Part shown: positions 58,501 through 64,000 of the stretch, one piece after another | Position numbering within the stretch: position 1 is the first letter of the stretch | Layout of the letters: every line of letters starts with the position of its first letter | Source: Blepharisma stoltei | Taxonomy: Eukaryota; Ciliophora; Heterotrichea; Heterotrichida; Blepharismidae | Assembly: GCA_914767885.1 (NCBI GenBank) | Contig: CAJZBQ010000054.1 | Location: 620,001-684,000 of the forward strand | DNA length: 64,000 bases | Reading direction: 5' to 3' | Notes under the pieces: model-generated | Database searches by the model: none | Seen by the model: the letters and a program-made list of their open reading frames with translations, nothing else | What the model was told of the DNA's origin: nothing | Made by a program: the position numbers and the translations under genes

Positions 58501-59927
58501 ACTTTTTTGTGGGGTGGGGGTGTAGGGTTGCTACCTGTGCTTGACCATACAGCTTCAAAAAAGACTCTTATTGTATCATCTTTTATTTGGAAAATCTTGT
58601 TGAAAGTCCATTTTTGGAATAAATATGGGCCAAGAATAGAAATGCTTCTTCCTGTTGCTTGATAAAGATACCATATATCAAAATTCCAATTTTTTCCAAC
58701 ACTAGTTATTATAGTTTCCAACTCCTTCAATCCTGATTCATTGAATGGGATAGAGCTCGATTTTTCATTTGTATTGATTTCGTTCATTGTAACTTTGCGA
58801 ACAGATGCTCGAGCTTCATGAGCAGCTGCACTGTTCATATAATGCTGCCTAATAAATTCTTTGTCAATCTCATCCATATCTTCTCCAAAGTCGACTTTTC
58901 ATTTTTCTCTTATATAATTGTGGGCAACAGTTCTTTTAATTTTTTCTAGTTCATTCTGAGCAGCTTTCAGCTTCAGTTTCACATCTTTGAACATGATGGC
59001 TGAAGATGCTGTTTTTATGTACTGTTTGATTTTGTCACAAGCTTGGACTAAGGCTTCAATTTCTGTATTCAAAGGAGGCAAATTGTTATCTTTTTTGACT
59101 TCATCTTCTTCTAATGATCCTTTGCTTGGATTTAGAGCTTCTTCTTCTTTTGTTTTTCTCCAAAAGAGTTGCTTAATTCTGTATTCAGATTGGTAGGTTT
59201 CTGCAATTTGAAGAACTAAGAATACGAGTAGTATGAAGAAATCTGATAAGGTCGCATAGACTGATAAAGGAGAAAGAGCCAAAAATAAAATCAAAAGCAG
59301 TATCAAAGTAATAAAAGAAAGAATGGCTAGAATCAGAAATTTTTCATAAGTTACAAGCCTTATTAGGATAAAGAAGCAAGCGATTGCTAAGACATGAGAC
59401 TGGTTGCTTCTATTGTAGTCTTCATCGGTAATTCCACTCAGGACCCTTTCATCACAGATCACTAAATAAAGTAAAATTAATAGCCCAATAAATAGAAATA
59501 TATATTCTGCATGAATTGATGCTTTTGGATCCTTCCAAATCTTATATAATAGAAAATAAGATATAATAAGGATAATTCCTAATCACACAAGTCTAATAAT
59601 CAAATGAGTCTCATTTGAATAGCCTTGATTATATAAAAGGACCCAAGTAGCAAAAGAAATAATCAGGTAGGAACTTAAAAATATATAAAATACCATCAAG
59701 TTATTCTTGAATTCTTTGGAGATAGAAATATGATTTTTATCAAAATATAAGAACTGGCGTAGCTTAATATTAAGGCCTTTTTCTGTGTACTGAAGAGAAT
59801 TCGGGTTAATAGGCAAATTCGGGTTTTGATGTTCTTCGTATTCTAAAATGCTATATATAGAATGAGATGCTTGCTTGGATAAAGGAGGGTCTGTAGAATT
59901 CTTATCAAATCTCGTTGAGCTTTTCAT
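55588..59927 (-). CDS. membrane-anchored class I cyclic-nucleotide phosphodiesterase
   Basis: 756 aa assembled from 58548-59927, a 6-nt piece 56488-56493, and 55588-56472. The N-terminal half has about six hydrophobic segments (MVFYIFLSSYLIISFATWVL, IGLLILLYLVIC, FITLILLLILFLALSP and others), a layout known for ciliate PDEs. The catalytic domain begins FNESGLKELETI and contains NPFHNACHASD (HNxxHAxD), AAFGHDIANPGLTN, IALTYNDSSVLQN, MALKSADLG and EEFYRQGDLE. Metal-binding His/Asp residues are kept, but the His of the usual HDxxHPG is Asn and the invariant purine-binding Gln appears to be His. A 2,054-nt IES (56496-58549) splits the motif FFEAV/ENAY, and a 15-nt intron GTAATGACTATATAG lies at 56473-56487. 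The reconstructed junction matches family sequence closely. Confidence 0.88.
57085..57849. mobile_element. family B MITE nested in the phosphodiesterase IES
   Basis: TAA-flanked, 762 nt. Left end CTCCCCCCATTTAAATTGG plus immediate inverted copy; right end ..TTCCAATTTAAAGAGGGGGGGAG. The inside has tandem AT-rich units with TTTGTTTAAATAA-type motifs, like the copy in the H1 gene. Confidence 0.88.
57890..58070 (-). pseudogene. TPR-like coding remnant inside the IES
   Basis: The minus strand reads WNAINKLSELIQNYADAYNS then IGVIFYKEKSYEKTLKHC, a textbook TPR pattern, bounded by stops. A related WNAIKK-type fragment appears on the other side of the nested MITE near 57000-57060. It looks like a decayed, germline-limited gene split by the MITE. 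Confidence 0.5.
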
Positions 59928-60364
59928 TTCTAATTTTTGAATATATTTATTAAAGATTAAATAACTTATTTTTTTGGGACAGAAGAAATAAAATGAGTGA
60001 TTTTTTGTAAATTTTATGATCTTAAATTTAAATCAATTTCATTTAATTAATGGAGAAATCATTATTTAAATTCCATTACTGCAAATATTATCTCAAAAGC
60101 CTTAGCATTTTTTTATATGCATAATCAATTATTTAAAATTTTATTAGTATGAAAAAGCTATTTTTTAAATTACTTACTTGTTTAGCCTTAATTAAGATAT
60201 TTTAAAATATCATCAATCCGTCATAAATATAGGCTAAGCTATTTTTATATTGCCACTTTCTAGCATTTTAACATCTAAAATAAAATTAAAAAGCCTTCTT
60301 AATAATTCAGCTTGTTAGCAAATTTTAATAGAGCCGAAATTTTGCAATTCTTGATTAATTTATA
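59928..60364. other. divergent intergenic region
   Basis: AT-rich, shared promoter region of two divergent genes; no elements seen. Confidence 0.4.
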
Positions 60365-61821
60365 ATGGAAGGTGACCAACTTGAACATATTTTCTTAGTC
60401 ACATGCATGCCGGGATTTTTCAAAAAAGAACTATATAATATTCTTTCAGCCCAAAACTCTGAAAATTCTACTGAAACTTTTCGTAAACTTATAAATGTGT
60501 TAGACACAATAATCTCAATTCTGAAAATTCATAGCATTGATCTTTATTCAGTTCTCCCAGAAATATTTAAAGATTTCCTCTTGCTCCCCTCCGAGAGCGA
60601 ACAAAACCATTGGGAAAAATCCTTTTTCTGGGTGAAATTATCCTTCCATAAGTGAACAAAAAATTTTTGAAAAGGATTTTTAGATTTATAAGTGATAATT
60701 ATTATAATAAAATCTCTAAATAATTTTAAACAGCATATTTAAATTTTGCAAATTAAATTAATTTTTACGAAGGGATTTTTTTAAATTTCGAAAGAATTTA
60801 ATATAGAATTTATATATAAATTTTGCAAAAAATATTCGCTCACGGAGGGGTAGTTAGATAATATTATTCACACTACTACTGTAATTGCTATTCAGTTTCA
60901 GCTAAAGGTTCAGCTTATGCTCAATTGTGAGCTACTAAGGGCATCTGAGTTTAATCAAGATCCAAAATTCTGACTAAAAATTGGTGAGTTAGTGAGGACT
61001 TTGTGTATAAAGCTTGCTATTGAAGAAGACTCAACAGCCTTTTATAAATATTATGTTACAGAGTTTTTACCTAGATATGCAACTCAGTTGGATTCTGGAG
61101 TGTTGCTGAAATTTTCTGAGCTGATCGAGCTTCAAAATGAAACTGAGACTTATTTAAACAAAATTATTATAGTCCAGTCTTCACCTAACTGCCTCCCTTA
61201 TCGAGCGAACAAAAACATTGGAAAAATCCTATTTTAGCGTTTTTAAAACCTAATTTTATGAATTTAATAAATATTTGATTTCTATCTTTGCGAATTGGGA
61301 TTTTTTTAACTTTCAAAAAATCTAATTTTACTAGAAAATTTATATAATTTTTTTTAAAACTATCCTCCTAGAGCGAGCAAAAGTTTTTGTTCGCTCAAGG
61401 AGTGGGAAGTAAGAAAAATCAAGCCCCAAAAATGATTACTAAAAAAATTCCTACATCCCCAGTCAGAAAAAGTGAAAGAATCCGTAATATAGTTATCAAA
61501 AACGAAAAGAAAAAGCTTCAGGTAGACCGAAATTTAAATAATGCTCACACAATAAAAAAGCAAGTCTTCATGAAATCCAAAAAATCTAAAGCGCCTCACA
61601 CCCCTGACAAAGAAATGACTGAAATTTCAAATTGTGCAAAAAAATTAAAAGAAATCAACCAAAATTATTTTTATGAAAAGAAAAACCTTGATGACAAAGA
61701 AGAAATAGAAAGAGAAGATAGCAGAATTCTTGCCATCGACACCCCTATAAAAGAAAATAAGCTTATTAATTATGAGATCAGTCATTTTAAAAACTTATTT
61801 GCAATGGCAGGAACTTCGTAA
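60365..61821 (+). CDS. 319-aa protein of unknown function, split by two MITEs
   Basis: Pieces 60365-60583, 60857-61188 and 61413-61821 join in frame. The first two thirds are alpha-helical (MEGDQLEHIFLVTCMPGFF ... LVRTLCIKLAIEEDSTAFY) and could form a HEAT-like solenoid. The last third is basic and disordered (KKIPTSPVRKSERIRNIV), suggesting a nuclear or DNA-linked role. I cannot name the family. It converges with the ELMO gene, nine bases apart. Confidence 0.65.
60581..60856. mobile_element. IES, family A MITE, with TTG/TTA flanks
   Basis: Left junction CTC TTG|CTCCCCTCCGAGAGCG, right junction ..CTCACGGAGGGGTAG TTA|GAT. The two flanks differ in the third base and the left has no TA. Excision of 273 nt keeps the frame, with Leu either way. 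Confidence 0.78.
61186..61412. mobile_element. IES, short family A MITE
   Basis: TAA at both ends. Left end CTGCCTCCCTTATCGAGCG, right end ..TCGCTCAAGGAGTGGGAAG. Excision of 224 nt gives CCT AA|G AAA AAT in frame. The shortest A copy in a gene here. Confidence 0.85.
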
Positions 61822-61830
61822 CTTAAATTT

Positions 61831-62879
61831 CTAATTAAAGGCCAATTGTTTGAATTTTGCAATATCTTGTGGTAAAGTATATAAAATATCTTCAACATAA
61901 TTAACTGCTCTAATAATAACTGTTGGGAAATTCATAACATTAACTTTGCGTGTCTTTTTCAATTCCTGCCATTCTGCATGCATTTTAAAAACTGCTGCTA
62001 CAAAGATTTCATTTATGGCATCACTATCTAGCAAGTTTAGCCCACAAAATACTTTCATAGGCTTTAGTGCAGCTCTTCTTAGTCCTGGAATTCCTACAGC
62101 CCTATTCTCTAGAAGTTGAAAATAATACATATAGAAATGCTAATCCCCCCTCCATATTTGGAAAATCTTTTTTGCCCAAAACCCACCCTCTGTGAACGAA
62201 CAAAAATATTGTATGAACAAAATTTTGATATATAACTGATAATTAGTATAATGAAATCTCTAGCTCATTCTGTTCAATTTTAAACAAATTGCATTTTAAA
62301 CGTAAATTAAACAAATTAAATTAATTTTATCTCAATTTTTACAAATTAGAATTTTTTTAAATTATTAACACCCCCTATATGAGCGAACAAAATTTCGCTT
62401 ACGGGGGAGTAAGTAGAACATACTGTGACATTTAAGGCAGAAATGCAAAAAGAGTAGTCTGTGGCTGATTCAATAAATTGCTTGTACTCTTGTGGGTAGT
62501 GGGTTGCTAAATATAAAATTTGCTGCAGCCCAAAAATTCCAGCACCTCTAAAATCAGTTCCAGGGTCAGTACCTTGAAATCCAATTTCTTTTCATTTTAC
62601 TGAAATACAGTCCTCAGGAGGCTCCAGCTCGGGAAAAGTGACTCTTCATAGCTGTTTTAGCATTTCGGTATGAGCAGCGTTATCTTTATTATAAAGGATT
62701 TTGCATCGAGATCGCAATTGGTTTAGCGCTTCGATTTCATCATATGTAAGTTTGTAACGACCACATCTACAGCATTTATCAGAGCAGCTTTCATAGTAGT
62801 CTACCTTCATAAGTCTTACCACTCCTTGTGTCTTTGCAAGTTTTCTCTCTTCATCAGCCATTCTATAATAAGTAGACAT
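61831..62879 (-). CDS. ELMO-domain protein
   Basis: 254 aa. ELMO-domain proteins act as GAPs for Arf/Arl GTPases (ELMOD type) or in Rac activation. The domain shows LKQLWRVTFPELEPP, VKWKEIGFQGTDPGTDFRG (the WxxIGFQGxDPxTDFRG core with the GAP arginine region), GIFGLQQILY and, after an intron, HFYMYYFQLLENRAVG. A Cys-rich segment (SCSDKCCRCGRY) lies upstream. The 15-nt intron GTATGTTCTACTTAG contains a whole MITE in the germline. Two Trp are encoded by TGA. The 5' end including the first 14 codons is duplicated in tandem upstream. Confidence 0.85.
62141..62412. mobile_element. IES, family A MITE, inside a 15-nt intron
   Basis: Plus-strand TAA flanks (62141-62143 and 62410-62412). Left end TCCCCCCTCCATATTTGG, right end ..CGCTTACGGGGGAG. 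After excision of 269 nt the bases 62140-62143 plus 62413-62423 read CTAAGTAGAACATAC, the reverse complement of a canonical 15-nt intron. Confidence 0.85.
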
Positions 62880-63176
62880 TTTGTTATAAGTTTTTGAATA
62901 AGTCCAACTTTACCTAATTCATAGTAAATAAAAGAACATTATTTTACAAATTAAGCTTTTGGGGATACAAATTTTAGGCTTAGTTCAATTAATAATCAAT
63001 AATTTTTGCAAGTTTTCTCTCTTCATCAGCCATTCTATGATAAACAGACATTTTGTTATAAGTTTTTGATTAAGTCCAGCTTTACCTAATTCATAATAAA
63101 TAAAATAACATTATTTTACCAAATTAAACTTTTGGGTATACAGATTTTAGGCTTAATTCAATTAATAATCAATAAT
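62833..63176. repeat. tandem duplication of about 172 bp at the ELMO gene start
   Basis: 62833-63004 and 63005-63176 are diverged direct copies, both holding TTGCAAGTTTTCTCTCTTC through TTAATAATCAATAAT. Each copy carries the ATG and about 14 codons (MSTYYRMADEERKLAK and MSVYHRMADEERKLAK on the minus strand) plus upstream flank. Only the inner copy continues into the gene; the outer one meets a stop soon after. Confidence 0.85.
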
Positions 63177-63249
63177 GTTTTTCTCAATCTGATAGAAATG
63201 TTTGAAAATCAATACAAATAATCTCAATAAAAATTTAAAAGCGCAAACC

Positions 63250-63930
63250 ATGGAAGCGAACGTCAACATTTACAACGACACCCAAGATTTATTAGCCCCT
63301 CAGAGCATTGATGAGGGTATTGCATTAATCCAAAATCCATCATCTCTAAGGGGCCTAATTGAACTCGAAAAAATATTCGGAAATCTCTTTACAAGGCAAG
63401 AAATAAAAGAAGCTTGGAAACTGAATTGCTATGATATAGAAAAGTCAGCGCTCTATCTTCAAGATTTGGCGCCTGAGAATATGCCTGAAATTCATCAGAC
63501 GACGTCAGAAATCAAAGAAAAAATTTCTCGAGAAATTGAACTTAATGACATTGTGGAGCCAAATAACGATACACTTATAGAAAATGTGGTAGAAGGTCCG
63601 ACACGCGGGAAAATTGCGCTTGAATTTAGCTTGAGTCCTCAATATATCAATACCACTGTTGTGATTTTTTACATTTCTGATGAAATTCTCAAAGAAATTT
63701 TTAGCTTCTTAAGCCCTTGCGATAGGGGTAAATGTGCAACTGTTTGTAGGACATGGAAGCACATTGATCTCTCTACGAATTATTTATATAAAATAGATTG
63801 TCAAAGAGTATGGAATAAAGAGCAGTCAAGGCCTGATGAAAATGTGTTTCCGCAACCCTTTAATCAAACCTCAGTGCTCTGGGGGGCTAATTTCCCTGAA
63901 GAATATAAAGAACCTGAAGAATATTTATAG
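63250..63930 (+). CDS. F-box protein with an N-terminal CUE/UBA-like segment
   Basis: 226 aa, starting MEANVNIYNDTQDLL. Residues about 35-75 (LIELEKIFGNLFTRQEIKEA) resemble a CUE-type ubiquitin-binding helix bundle. The F-box is at about 150-190: ISDEILKEIFSFLSPCDRGK then CATVCRTWKHIDLS. It should connect substrates to an SCF ubiquitin ligase. The frame is open a little upstream, but this ATG follows AT-rich leader. The C-terminus ends PEEYKEPEEYL. No intron. Confidence 0.78.
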   Translation: MEANVNIYNDTQDLLAPQSIDEGIALIQNPSSLRGLIELEKIFGNLFTRQEIKEAWKLNCYDIEKSALYLQDLAPENMPEIHQTTSEIKEKISREIELNDIVEPNNDTLIENVVEGPTRGKIALEFSLSPQYINTTVVIFYISDEILKEIFSFLSPCDRGKCATVCRTWKHIDLSTNYLYKIDCQRVWNKEQSRPDENVFPQPFNQTSVLWGANFPEEYKEPEEYL

Positions 63931-64000
63931 AAAATTTGAATAAATCTGCCACTATATTTTGGCTGTTCATATAGTTGTAATAGAAATAAATAGTGACTAT

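Larger units (their letters stand above)
56494..58549. mobile_element. 2-kb C/G-rich-ended IES in the phosphodiesterase gene
   Basis: Direct repeat TACAGC flanks inverted ends TGGTCAAGCA[C/T]AGGTAGC followed by runs of CACCCCCACCCCC (left, 56520-56600; right, G-rich, 58400-58530). The inverted similarity spans about 90 bp, including CTTCACAGATGGCACCCCC. Excision of 2,054 nt at TA restores the frame. A B-type MITE (57088-57849) and decayed TPR-like coding are inside. Confidence 0.9.

Noticed and set aside
58386-58540. CRISPR array or satellite at the G-rich repeats
   Set aside because: The repeats are short G/C runs forming one inverted end of an IES, without regular spacers.

Overview
The window reads as germline (micronuclear) DNA of a heterotrich ciliate, most likely Blepharisma. 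Three things point there. In-frame TGA falls at conserved tryptophans in many genes (for example TBC 'YSWRNP', flippase, ELMO), while TAA and TAG still end genes. Introns are almost all exactly 15 nt, a few 16 nt, GT...AG. Conserved genes are cut open by AT-rich inserts with short direct repeats, usually containing TA, at their ends; removing an insert plus one repeat restores the reading frame. These inserts are internal eliminated sequences (IESs). I call three terminal-repeat families A (CTCCCCCCTCCGTGAGCG...), B (CTCCC..TTTAAATTGGAAC...) and C (CTCCCCCATCCTTGATCG...).

Layout. 1-7.6 kb: a histone H1-like gene split by a B element, an acidic ORF, a membrane RING-H2 protein, a kelch-like protein, a UBA protein and tRNA-Ala(CGC). 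7.7-19.4 kb: coiled-coil protein, CDC48/p97 (two IESs and one small lesion), WASH complex subunit 1, a kinesin, and small or unknown genes, one carrying a SINE-like insertion. 19.4-24.5 kb: a P4-ATPase (flippase) cut by four IESs, one of them containing a nested element. 24.5-28 kb: secreted Fe/Mn superoxide dismutase, an unknown gene, an MBOAT acyltransferase. 28.2-33.7 kb: a retroposon-like element, a compound hairpin, CCDC40 split by a C element, MITE and repeat debris. 33.7-42.2 kb: PH-domain gene, CLEC16A, ORC5, and a coiled-coil gene carrying four germline inserts. 42.3-47 kb: polycystin-2-like channel and a TBC Rab-GAP. 47.4-55.4 kb: C element with a nested foldback, FYVE-like protein, CHMP5/VPS60, a SINE-like copy, DENN protein, C2/IQ protein, patatin-like protein. 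55.6-64 kb: a membrane-anchored cyclic-nucleotide phosphodiesterase with a 2-kb C/G-rich IES, an unknown gene with two inserts, an ELMO-domain gene with an insert inside a 15-nt intron, and an F-box gene.

Genes are packed tightly on both strands, with intergenic gaps often of 10-100 bp and one overlapping stop-codon pair. There are no operons. Several genes belong to membrane traffic and endosome biology (WASH, CHMP5, FYVE, DENN, TBC, CLEC16A, flippase, ELMO) or to cilia (CCDC40, kinesin, polycystin), but I see no evidence of functional clustering.

The main interest is the eliminated DNA. It includes MITE families (one retaining what looks like a transposase tail), several SINE-like retroposons with 11-18 bp target-site duplications that carry TA, IES junctions that lack TA, an IES inside a 15-nt intron, nested IESs, and a G-rich foldback-type IES containing a decayed TPR gene.
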